Shown piece after piece: positions 1 through 5,068 of a stretch of DNA of 5,068 bases. Positions within the stretch are counted from its first letter, which is position 1. Every line of letters starts with the position of its first letter. A program made the translations under genes and the position numbers. This DNA is from Bacillota bacterium (lineage in GTDB: Bacteria > Bacillota > Sulfobacillia > RBS10-35 > JAJYVM01), in contig JAJYVM010000311.1 of NCBI GenBank assembly GCA_021792015.1, positions 1 through 5,068 of the forward strand, given 5' to 3'. The notes below the pieces were generated by a model that worked only from the letters and a program-made list of their open reading frames with translations, ran no database searches and had not been told where the DNA came from.

Positions 1-614
1 GGGGTGTGCATGGTGACGTAGTCGGCGGTGGCGAGCAGCTCCGCGAAGGACACGCGCGCCACGCTGCCGTCGTCCGGGGCATAGGGGTCGCAGGCGACCA
101 CCCGCAGCCCGAAGCCCGGGGCACGCCGCGCGACCGCGCGCCCGATGCGCCCGTAGCCCACGATCCCGAGGGTGCGGCCCACCAGCCTGTGCAGCTCGCC
201 GGCCCGCCGGGCGGACCAGTCCCCCTCGCGCACGCCCGCCATGTAGATGTCCAGGCGCCTTGCCGCCAGCAGCAGCAGGGCCATGGCGTGCGTGGCGACC
301 TCCTCCGTCCCGTAGTCCGGGACGTTGGCCACGGGGATGTGGAGGGCGTTGGCCGTCGGCAGGTCGATGGTATCGAAGCCGACGCCGCGGCGGACCACGA
401 TGCGGCAGCGGCGCAGCAGGGGCAGCTCCCGGGCCCCCAGCGGCTTGCCGCTCGTGATGACGGCGTCGAACTCGGCCAGGCGAGGGAGCCACTGCTCCGG
501 GACGATGCGCTCGCGGATGCGGGCGTCGACGACCTCGGGCGAGAAGGGGGCCAGGACCGCGCGCTCGACCTCGACGTCCGGATAGTTGCTGTCGACGATC
601 AGGACTTTTGCCAT
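1..614 (-). CDS. D-isomer-specific 2-hydroxyacid dehydrogenase, CtBP-like, partial (3' end outside window)
   Basis: Reading from the ATG at 614-612, the minus strand stays open for 204 codons to the window edge. The start MAKVLIVDSN is typical of the family. Residues 75-84 (RRGVGFDTID) match the conserved GVGxDxID segment of the catalytic domain. Residues 97-115, with NVPDYGTEEVATHA, closely resemble the CtBP-like subgroup. Residues 150-161 (GIVGYGRIGRAV) form the Rossmann GxGxxG loop, and Asp176 is placed to bind the NAD ribose. The family reduces 2-keto acids or oxidises D-2-hydroxyacids with NAD(H) in the cytoplasm; phosphoglycerate dehydrogenase belongs to it. The catalytic Arg, Glu and His lie beyond the edge, so substrate and activity cannot be judged. 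It is divergent from cinA with a 101-base gap and shows only a weak purine-rich stretch before the ATG. Family assignment is firm; substrate is unknown. Confidence 0.93.
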   Translation of the reverse strand, partial: MAKVLIVDSNYPDVEVERAVLAPFSPEVVDARIRERIVPEQWLPRLAEFDAVITSGKPLGARELPLLRRCRIVVRRGVGFDTIDLPTANALHIPVANVPDYGTEEVATHAMALLLLAARRLDIYMAGVREGDWSARRAGELHRLVGRTLGIVGYGRIGRAVARRAPGFGLRVVACDPYAPDDGSVARVSFAELLATADYVTMHT

Positions 615-715
615 GGGCGGGGATTCGACCCCCTGTCGCCGCGCGCCTGCAGGATGTCGGTGCCCGGGACGGCGAACTGTCGCCCCTGCCCGCCCCCGGG
701 AGGAGGACGTCCCCC
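615..715. other. Divergent intergenic region, dehydrogenase / cinA
   Basis: This 101-base gap must contain the promoters of both divergent genes, but I see no convincing -10/-35 pair on either strand; it is nearly all G and C. Two small hairpins can be drawn. One has GGGG at 619-622 paired with CCCC at 629-632. The other has GGCGA at 671-675 paired with TCGCC at 680-684 around a four-base loop. Their function is unknown and short GC stems are expected by chance here. Confidence 0.4.
701..706 (+). promoter_or_regulatory. Ribosome binding site of cinA
   Basis: AGGAGG lies 9 bases before the ATG at 716. This fixes the start there rather than at the in-frame ATG at 608, which would add 36 residues that do not look like CinA. 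Confidence 0.85.
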
Positions 716-1990
716 ATGGCCAAGTCGGCCGAGCTGATCTGCGTCGGCACCGAGCTGCTGATGGGCCAGATCGTGAACACCCACGGGCAGTTCATCGCCC
801 AGGCCCTGGCCCGCCAGGGCATCTCGCACTACCATCAGGAGGTGGTCGGCGACAACCTCGGCCGCCTGACGGCCGCCATCCGCCAGGCGCTCGGGCGGTC
901 GGACATGGTCATCCTGAGCGGGGGCCTCGGGCCCACGCAGGACGACCTGACCAAGGAGGCCGTGGCCGCGGCCGTCGGCGTGCCGCTGCAGCTGCGCCAG
1001 GAGGTCTGGGACGGCATCGTGGCGCGCTTCAGCCGCCGCGGGTTGGAGCCGACGCCCAACAATCGCCGCCAGGCGGAGCTGCCGGTCGGGGCCGAGCCCA
1101 TCCGCAACCCGAACGGCACGGCGCCCGGGGTGCTCTACGAGCTGCCGCCGGACGCCAGGCAGGTCATCGTCTGCCTGCCGGGGCCGCCCAACGAGCTGCG
1201 GCCCATGGTGGCCGACTTCCTCGAGCCCTACCTCGACCGCTGGGCCGGGGACGAGCGGCAGGTCCTGATGTCGCGGGTGCTGCGCATCTGCGGCATCGGC
1301 GAGTCCGCCGTCGAGCACCGGATCCAGGACATCATGGCGGCGGCGCACAACCCGACCGTGGCGCCATACGCGAAGCCCGGCGAGGTGCAGCTGCGCCTCA
1401 CGGTACGGGCCGACTCGCCGGCGGCGGCGGCGGCGGCCCTGGCGCCGCTGGAGGCCATGGTGCGCGAGCGGCTCGACCCCCACGTCTACGGGGTCGACGA
1501 GCAGACGCTGGAGGGCGCGGTCGGGGCACTGCTGCGGAGCTCGGGGCGCAGCCTGGCCCTGGCCGAGTCCTGCACCGGCGGCCTTCTGGGCGGCCGCATC
1601 ACGGACGTGCCGGGCGCCAGCGACTACTTCGTCTTCGGCGCCGTGACGTACAGCAACCGCGCCAAGATGCAGGTCCTGGGCGTGCCGGAGGCCGACATCG
1701 CGGCCCACGGCGCGGTCAGCGCCGAGGTGGCCAAGGCCATGGCCGAAGGCGCGCGACGGGTGGGCGGGGCCGACATCGGGGTCTCCGTCACAGGCGTGGC
1801 CGGGCCGGGCGGCGGCAGCGAGGCCAAGCCCGTCGGGACGGTCTGGCTGGGACTGGCGACGCCGGAGGGCACCTGGGCCAAGCAGACCCTGTGGCCGGGG
1901 CTGCGGGCCGACATCCGCTGGCGGGCGACCCAGGAGGCGCTGGTCTGGCTCCGCAGCTACCTGCTGTTCGGGGCCAAGGCGGGGGAGTAG
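716..1990 (+). CDS. cinA: CinA family protein: MoCF-like domain plus nicotinamide-nucleotide (NMN) amidase domain
   Basis: The protein has 424 residues, the usual length for two-domain CinA. The N-terminal MoaB/MogA-like domain (COG1058 type) shows GTELLMGQ at residues 11-18 and SGGLGPTQDDLT at 68-79. A middle region at about 170-260 links to the C-terminal PncC/CinA domain. That domain has ESCTGG at 284-289, whose Ser285 is the expected catalytic serine, and VTGVAGPGGG at 358-367, followed by KPVGTVW. The C-terminal domain hydrolyses NMN to nicotinate mononucleotide and ammonia in the pyridine nucleotide cycle. The N-terminal domain is linked in some members to ADP-ribose pyrophosphatase activity. 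In other genomes cinA often lies just upstream of thpR and recA and can share their competence or SOS expression; here 1.35 kb separates it from thpR. All motifs are intact, so both domains should be functional. A strong SD supports the start, and the TAG stop directly abuts a perfect palindrome. Confidence 0.97.
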   Translation: MAKSAELICVGTELLMGQIVNTHGQFIAQALARQGISHYHQEVVGDNLGRLTAAIRQALGRSDMVILSGGLGPTQDDLTKEAVAAAVGVPLQLRQEVWDGIVARFSRRGLEPTPNNRRQAELPVGAEPIRNPNGTAPGVLYELPPDARQVIVCLPGPPNELRPMVADFLEPYLDRWAGDERQVLMSRVLRICGIGESAVEHRIQDIMAAAHNPTVAPYAKPGEVQLRLTVRADSPAAAAAALAPLEAMVRERLDPHVYGVDEQTLEGAVGALLRSSGRSLALAESCTGGLLGGRITDVPGASDYFVFGAVTYSNRAKMQVLGVPEADIAAHGAVSAEVAKAMAEGARRVGGADIGVSVTGVAGPGGGSEAKPVGTVWLGLATPEGTWAKQTLWPGLRADIRWRATQEALVWLRSYLLFGAKAGE

Positions 1991-2010
1991 GGCGCGGCGT
2001 ACGCCGCGCC
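1991..2010. terminator. Perfect 20-bp palindrome at the cinA stop, possible terminator or operator
   Basis: GGCGCGGCGT is followed at once by its exact reverse complement, beginning at the first base after the cinA TAG. As RNA it can fold into an 8-bp all-GC stem with a GUAC loop. No T-run follows on either strand, so it is not a classical intrinsic terminator. The position suggests transcription termination or protection of the mRNA 3' end, but a protein-binding dyad is also possible. Confidence 0.5.
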
Positions 2011-2433
2011 ACCGGCCGACACCCGCTGGGCGGCAAGGCGTGCTGGTCGGGCCATGGCCCACCGTCCGGGCGGGACCGTGTCCACCCGGGTTGGCCCGCG
2101 CCAGCCGCCAGGGCACCTGGTCCCCCGCGGGTCAGGGCCACCGAGCGCACAGGGGCATCCGCACCAAGCGCCAAGGACCCACGAGCTGCGTGGTCGCGGG
2201 CCACGGACTGGCGTGGGGGGTGGTCTCGCGGCGCCGCCCGCGGCCGACCGTGCGGAGCCGGCAGAGCGACCGCGGCTCAGTTGCGTGCGCCGAGCACGAG
2301 GGCCGCCTCCGGCGGGGGAGCCGGCACCGACGCTCTGGTCCTTGCCATCGACCCCCATGTGCAGGTGCGCCGATCCTGGGCCGTGCAGCATGCGCTCCGA
2401 CCCCGACCCCGCCGCCTGCGCGCCCGCCTCGGG
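2011..2433. other. Apparently non-coding region between cinA and the minus-strand gene
   Basis: No gene can be supported in these 423 bases. Open frames exist on both strands, but their translations are low-complexity Gly/Arg/Pro/Ala with no recognisable motif and no good ribosome binding site. This is what high GC produces in non-coding DNA. Two further perfect dyads are visible, GGGCCATGGCCC at 2049-2060 and ACCCGGGT at 2089-2096. A small hairpin (GCCCG at 2422-2426, CGGGC at 2430-2434) lies at the end of the minus-strand gene and might help terminate it, but it lacks a T-run. The region is where the transcripts of cinA and the minus-strand gene converge. Confidence 0.5.
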
Positions 2434-3240
2434 CTACGCCAGGCTGAGCAGCCGGTGCGCCAGCAGGGCGGCGGCACCGAAGGGATCATCAGTGGTCACG
2501 CCGTTCGGCAGCGCCTGGACGGCGGCCTGAAACGCCGGCCAGGCATCGCCAGCCGGACTGCCGGTCAGGCGCGCGTAGAGCGCGGCGAGGGTGCCGGAGT
2601 CGCCGAGGGCCACCATCGCGCGGGCGATCGGGCCGATGGCGTACCCCTTGCGCATCAGCCATGAGATGAAGGCCATGCCGCAGCCGATGCTGTCGGGGTC
2701 CTGGTCGGTGTGCTCGGTCCGGTCGACCCAGTCGGGCATGCCGTCCTGGTACCAGGTTGGCGCCGTGGCGAAGTCGGCCAGGGCATTGCCGCTGACGATG
2801 GCGGCGCACCAGCGGGAGAGCGCCTCGCCGTTGCTGTAGCCACAGAGGTTGCCGCCCATGTCGCACTCGCTGAGTTCGGCCTCGAACAGCCCGGTGATCC
2901 GGGGATTGCTGCCGAACGAGGCGTCGACCTCGATGGCGCTACCACTGCTGTAGTCACAGCCGCCGTGGTCGGCCCCTCCGGTGCCGTTGGTCTGCCCGCC
3001 GATCGCGTAGATCATGACGCTGACCGGCTGGCCCGTGGTGCCGAAGATGGTGTCGTTGGCGGCCGCGATGCGGTCGCCGTCCTGGACCAGCCACTGGGCG
3101 TTGGCAAGGCCCGGCTGGCCAAGGGAGGGGTCGACCCAGACGCTGACGCGTCCGGACGCGCTGGTGCCCACGTACTGCGCGCTTCCGGTATAGGTGGGCC
3201 ACGCGGGCGGGAGCCGGGTCGCCTTGATGGGATGGCTCAT
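2434..3240 (-). CDS. Uncharacterised 268-residue protein with His/Cys/Glu motifs
   Basis: I do not recognise the family by name. The start MSHPIKATRL is chosen because AGGAGG lies 8 bases before its ATG at 3240. The composition is that of a real globular protein, in contrast to the surrounding shadow frames. Residues 31-80 look beta-rich (RVSVWVDPSL, PVSVMIYAIG). Then come DHGGCD at 91-96, FEAELSEC at 119-126, SNGEALSRWCA at 136-146 and a motif with TDQDPDSIGCGMAFISWL at 178-195. Residues 196-245 look helical. The five Cys, clustered His, Glu and Asp, and the GEALSRWCA helix suggest a metal- or thiol-dependent active site, perhaps a hydrolase; this is inference only. There is no signal peptide or membrane segment, so it is probably cytoplasmic. 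It runs opposite to the cinA-thpR-recA genes and interrupts them, which points to a later insertion as cargo. It may belong to a conserved hypothetical family, but no function can be assigned. Confidence 0.8.
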   Translation of the reverse strand: MSHPIKATRLPPAWPTYTGSAQYVGTSASGRVSVWVDPSLGQPGLANAQWLVQDGDRIAAANDTIFGTTGQPVSVMIYAIGGQTNGTGGADHGGCDYSSGSAIEVDASFGSNPRITGLFEAELSECDMGGNLCGYSNGEALSRWCAAIVSGNALADFATAPTWYQDGMPDWVDRTEHTDQDPDSIGCGMAFISWLMRKGYAIGPIARAMVALGDSGTLAALYARLTGSPAGDAWPAFQAAVQALPNGVTTDDPFGAAALLAHRLLSLA

Positions 3241-3244
3241 TGGC

Positions 3245-3254
3245 ATCACCTCCT
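3245..3254 (-). promoter_or_regulatory. Near-perfect Shine-Dalgarno of the minus-strand gene
   Basis: On the minus strand this reads AGGAGGTGAT, a ten-base complement to the usual 16S rRNA 3' end. AGGAGG is 8 bases from the ATG at 3240 and only 2 from the in-frame ATG at 3246, so 3240 is the better start. Such a strong site argues that the gene is expressed and translated efficiently. Confidence 0.85.
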
Positions 3255-3323
3255 CCACTCTATACGGCCCTTCCGCGGCGCGGTGCGGGCCGTTTCGCAA
3301 AGAAGGAGAACCCATCGCGCACG

Positions 3324-3337
3324 CGAACGTATGTAGG
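3324..3337 (+). promoter_or_regulatory. Possible LexA (SOS) box upstream of thpR-recA
   Basis: CGAACGTATGTAGG matches the Gram-positive/actinobacterial-type consensus CGAACRNRYGTTYC at the first eleven positions. The left half-site is complete; in the right half only GT is kept and the last three bases differ. Its place directly before thpR-recA is where an SOS operator would be expected. The incomplete right half keeps confidence low. Confidence 0.4.
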
Positions 3338-3913
3338 GTGGACGCCCTCCGCCTCTTCATCGCCATCCGCTGCCCGGAGCCCGTCGTCGCCGCCGTCGCC
3401 GGCTGGCAGGCGGAGCTGCGGGCGCAGGCCGGCCAGGCCTACCGCTGGGTTGCGCCAACCGCCTTCCACCTGACGCTGCGCTTTTTGGGCGAGCTGGACG
3501 AGGCGGGCGCGCGGTCGGCCGATGCGGCCCTGCGGGAGGGGGTCGCCGGACGGTCTGCCTTCCCGGTGGCACTTCGCGGGGGAGGGGCCTTCCCGAAACC
3601 CGCCGCGGCAAGGGTAATCTGGGCCGGCGTGGCGAATGCCGGCGACGGGCTGGCCGACCTCGCCGCGGCGGTGGAGGCCGCGTGCGCGACGCAGGGCCTC
3701 GGGCACGCCGACAAGCCCTTCAGCCCGCACCTGACCGTGGGAAGGGCCCGGGCCGAGGGCCGGGCGCCCGATCTCGGCGCCGTGCTGCGGGCCGCGGCCA
3801 CGCGCGAGTTCGGCACCTGGCAGCCGGAGGCCGTCGAGCTGATCCACTCGACCCTGACGCCCGCCGGCCCGATCTACCGGACCCGCTTGACCGCGCCCCT
3901 GGCCGCGCGATAG
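3338..3913 (+). CDS. thpR: RNA 2',3'-cyclic phosphodiesterase (2'-5' RNA ligase family, ThpR/LigT)
   Basis: With a GTG start the protein has 191 residues, close to the family norm of about 175-200. The N-terminus MDALRLFIAIRCPE is the classic RLFIAI beginning. The two catalytic HxTx motifs are intact: HLTL at residues 44-47, followed by RFLGEL, and HLTV at 131-134, preceded by FSP. Together they form the bilobal 2H phosphoesterase active site, which opens RNA 2',3'-cyclic phosphates to 2'-phosphomonoesters; an ATP-independent 2'-5' ligase activity was the historical assay. The biological substrate in bacteria is unclear. The GTG lacks a well-placed SD. The strong AAGGAG at 3303-3308 instead lies 5 bases before an in-frame ATC at 3314, so the exact start is uncertain. 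In-frame extension beyond that to 3194 is unlikely because it would overlap the minus-strand gene. recA follows after 36 bases, so the two are probably co-transcribed. Confidence 0.93.
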   Translation: MDALRLFIAIRCPEPVVAAVAGWQAELRAQAGQAYRWVAPTAFHLTLRFLGELDEAGARSADAALREGVAGRSAFPVALRGGGAFPKPAAARVIWAGVANAGDGLADLAAAVEAACATQGLGHADKPFSPHLTVGRARAEGRAPDLGAVLRAAATREFGTWQPEAVELIHSTLTPAGPIYRTRLTAPLAAR

Positions 3914-3916
3914 AGT
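3887..3916 (+). promoter_or_regulatory. Possible internal promoter for recA
   Basis: TTGACC at 3887-3892 (five of six to the sigma-70 -35 box) and TAGAGT at 3911-3916 (four of six to the -10) are 18 bases apart. They lie in the end of thpR and in a locally AT-richer patch that is unusual for this window. A transcript would begin near 3923, leaving a leader of about 27 bases with the recA SD. This is pattern matching only. Confidence 0.35.
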
Positions 3917-3936
3917 TTCCATATTGTGGCACCCCG

Positions 3937-3942
3937 GGAGGG
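3937..3942 (+). promoter_or_regulatory. Ribosome binding site of recA
   Basis: GGAGGG lies 7 bases before the ATG at 3950 and supports that start. Confidence 0.8.
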
Positions 3943-3949
3943 TCGCCGA

Positions 3950-5068
3950 ATGCCCATTCAGGAGAAGGACAAGGAAAAGGCGCTCGAGGTCGCCCTGTCG
4001 CAGATCGAGCGCCAATTCGGCAAGGGCTCGATCATGCGGCTGGGCGAGGCCGGTGCGAAGTTCGCGGTCGACACCATCCCGAGCGGGTCGCTGGCCCTGG
4101 ACATCGCCCTGGGCGTCGGCGGCATGCCGCGGGGCCGCGTGATCGAGATCTACGGCCCGGAATCCAGCGGCAAGACGACCTGCGCCCTGCACGTGGCCGC
4201 GGAGGCCCAGCGCGCTGGCGGCATCGCCGCCTACATCGACGCCGAGCACGCCCTGGACCCCACGTACGCGGCCAAGCTCGGCGTGGACATCGACAACCTG
4301 CTCATCAGCCAGCCGGACACGGGCGAGCAGGCCCTGGAGATCACCGAGGCCCTGGTGCGCTCCGGCGCCGTGGACGTGGTCGTGGTCGACTCCGTCGCGG
4401 CCCTGGTGCCCAAGGCCGAGATCGAGGGGGAGATGGGCGACTCCCACGTCGGCCTGCAGGCCCGCCTCATGTCGCAGGCCCTGCGCAAGCTGGCCGGCGC
4501 CATCAGCCAGACGCGCACCTGCGTGGTGTTCATCAACCAGCTGCGCGAGAAGGTGGGCGTCATGTTTGGATGCTTAACCTATGGCAGCCGCGTCACGCTG
4601 GCCGATGGCAGTCAGGTGAAGATCGGACAGCTGGTCAACCAGCAGATGCCGGTCGAGGTGCTCTCCCTTGACCGTAGGAGCGGACGGTTCGTCCCGCGCC
4701 GCGTTGTCAGCTGGTTCCGCAATGGAGCCGCCGAGCGCTTCCTGACGGTCCGCGTCCACCGCCGCGGCGGCAACGGACGCGCGCAGGTCGGGTGCACGCC
4801 GAACCATCCCATCCTGACGCCCTCCGGCTGGGTGCGCGCCGAGCAGCTGAAGGCCGGAGACACGGTCATCCTGTCCGTCACGCACCGTCTGAGCGACTTG
4901 CAGTGGCAGGTCGTGCGCGGCAGCGTGATGGGCGACGGCGCCCTGAGTCGCCTGCGGCAAGCTGGGGCCCGCCTGCGCATCGGCCACGGACCGAAGCAGG
5001 ACGAGTACGCGCGCTGGAAGGCGAGCCTTTTCGCGAACATCTCGCAGACCATCCGCACCCACGACAAG
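3950..5068 (+). CDS. recA: Recombinase RecA, N-terminal part, interrupted by an intein; partial (3' end outside window)
   Basis: 373 codons are open from ATG to the window edge. Residues 1-207 are RecA and 208-373 are intein. The RecA part begins MPIQEKDKEKALEVALSQIE and QFGKGSIMRLG. It carries Walker A GPESSGKTT at 69-77, the catalytic Glu99 in YIDAEHALDP, Walker B VVVVDS ending at Asp147-Ser148, the loop L1 region with EGEMGDSHVG, and FINQLREKVGVMFG leading into loop L2. RecA forms ATP-dependent filaments on single-stranded DNA, carries out strand exchange and triggers LexA self-cleavage. The reading frame passes straight into the intein without a stop, so the precursor must splice to give active RecA, because L2 contacts DNA. 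The rest of L2 and the C-terminal domain should follow the intein outside the window. The gene is probably expressed with thpR and may also have its own promoter. Confidence 0.98.
   Translation, partial: MPIQEKDKEKALEVALSQIERQFGKGSIMRLGEAGAKFAVDTIPSGSLALDIALGVGGMPRGRVIEIYGPESSGKTTCALHVAAEAQRAGGIAAYIDAEHALDPTYAAKLGVDIDNLLISQPDTGEQALEITEALVRSGAVDVVVVDSVAALVPKAEIEGEMGDSHVGLQARLMSQALRKLAGAISQTRTCVVFINQLREKVGVMFGCLTYGSRVTLADGSQVKIGQLVNQQMPVEVLSLDRRSGRFVPRRVVSWFRNGAAERFLTVRVHRRGGNGRAQVGCTPNHPILTPSGWVRAEQLKAGDTVILSVTHRLSDLQWQVVRGSVMGDGALSRLRQAGARLRIGHGPKQDEYARWKASLFANISQTIRTHDK
4571..5068 (+). mobile_element. RecA intein, M. leprae RecA type, with LAGLIDADG endonuclease start (partial)
   Basis: The first 166 residues of an in-frame intein begin at Cys1 (TGC at 4571-4573), directly after VMFG of RecA. 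Splicing block A is CLTYGSRVTLADG (1-13), with Cys1 as nucleophile. Block B is CTPNHPILTPSGW (75-87), with the TxxH residues Thr76 and His79 that promote the first N-S acyl shift. The next part, VVRGSVMGDGALS, holds the first dodecapeptide motif of a LAGLIDADG homing endonuclease, with the expected metal-binding Asp122 in GDG. From memory, the M. leprae RecA intein shares landmarks in the same order: RVTLADGS, KIG, RKVVNWF, TPNH, GSLMGDG, KQ and EY. The M. tuberculosis RecA intein lies at another site and is quite different. The second endonuclease motif, blocks F and G and the terminal His-Asn are outside the window, so the completeness of splicing and endonuclease parts is not proven. Confidence 0.96.

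Larger units (their letters stand above)
3241..3337. promoter_or_regulatory. Divergent regulatory region between the unknown gene and thpR
   Basis: It holds an inverted repeat, ACGGCCC at 3264-3270 and GGGCCGT at 3287-3293, with a 16-base loop. A plus-strand pair TTGGCA at 3240-3245 and TATACG at 3261-3266 resembles sigma-70 boxes, but the 15-base spacer is short. A strong SD-like AAGGAG lies at 3303-3308, 29 bases before the thpR GTG. A partial LexA box follows at 3324-3337. On the minus strand TATAGA at 3263-3258 is too close to the SD to be a good -10. The region must serve at least the minus-strand gene and probably thpR-recA too. Confidence 0.4.

Noticed and set aside
610..645. tRNA-like T-arm on the minus strand (GGGGGTCGAATCCCC) upstream of the dehydrogenase
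   Set aside because: The T-loop has G instead of T at the first position, no acceptor, D or anticodon arms fit around it, and the dehydrogenase start lies within the would-be acceptor stem.
599..2116. 505-codon open frame on the minus strand
   Set aside because: It is antisense to cinA and has low-complexity composition, whereas cinA has all its family motifs.
2054..2530. Open frames on both strands in the cinA downstream gap
   Set aside because: Composition is biased, no SD, no recognisable domain, and the + frame runs into the opposite gene.
586..2664. 692-codon open frame on the + strand
   Set aside because: It overlaps cinA in another frame; the translation is Arg/Gly/Ala/Pro-rich with no motif. 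It is a shadow of high GC.
3258..3263. TATAGA on the minus strand as a -10 box for the unknown gene
   Set aside because: Transcription would begin within the SD, and no -35 is found at a proper distance.
3194..3337. Longer N-terminus for ThpR
   Set aside because: Extension from the ATG at 3194 would add 48 residues before the RLFIAI family start and overlap the divergent gene.
3241..3366. Longer N-terminus for the minus-strand unknown gene
   Set aside because: The open frame continues upstream, but the ideal SD lies inside it and fixes the start at 3240; the longer form would overlap the thpR start.
3260..4447. 395-codon open frame on the minus strand
   Set aside because: It is antisense to both thpR and recA, which are unmistakable; there is no own motif or ribosome site.

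Overview
The window is very GC-rich bacterial DNA, with almost every third codon position G or C. It carries the conserved gene set cinA - thpR - recA on the + strand, flanked by a divergent dehydrogenase gene and split by an unrelated minus-strand gene. This gene order occurs in several high-GC or deep-branching groups, including Actinobacteria, Deinococcus relatives, Chloroflexi-like lineages and high-GC Firmicutes. The window alone does not settle the phylum. There is no rRNA, tRNA, CRISPR array or insertion sequence.

Layout from left to right. Positions 1-614 (minus) hold the N-terminal two thirds of a D-isomer-specific 2-hydroxyacid dehydrogenase of the CtBP-like type, cut by the window edge. 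A 101-base divergent gap follows. Positions 716-1990 (+) encode full-length CinA, a MoCF-like domain plus an NMN deamidase domain. Positions 1991-2433 appear non-coding and begin with a perfect 20-bp palindrome touching the cinA stop. Positions 2434-3240 (minus) encode a 268-residue protein I cannot name, with conserved-looking His/Cys/Glu motifs and a near-ideal ribosome binding site. A 97-base divergent gap then holds an inverted repeat and a partial LexA/SOS-box match. Positions 3338-3913 (+) encode ThpR, an RNA 2',3'-cyclic phosphodiesterase. Positions 3950-5068 (+) encode the N-terminal half of RecA, interrupted after residue 207 by an intein that runs off the right edge.

The main discovery is the RecA intein. 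It sits in DNA-binding loop L2, directly after the VMFG motif. As I recall the sequences, this is the site of the Mycobacterium leprae RecA intein and not that of M. tuberculosis. It has splicing blocks A and B and the first LAGLIDADG-type endonuclease motif (GDG), so it looks like a complete, mobile-class intein. Its codons are visibly less GC3-rich than those of recA, and the shift begins two codons upstream of the junction, as expected if homing copied in some flanking sequence.

How the genes work together: thpR and recA are probably co-transcribed, with a possible SOS operator in front of thpR and a possible extra promoter at the end of thpR. RecA would be active only after protein splicing restores loop L2. 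CinA (pyridine nucleotide salvage and repair) probably belonged to the same transcript ancestrally. In this genome the 1.35-kb block at 1991-3337 separates it from thpR.
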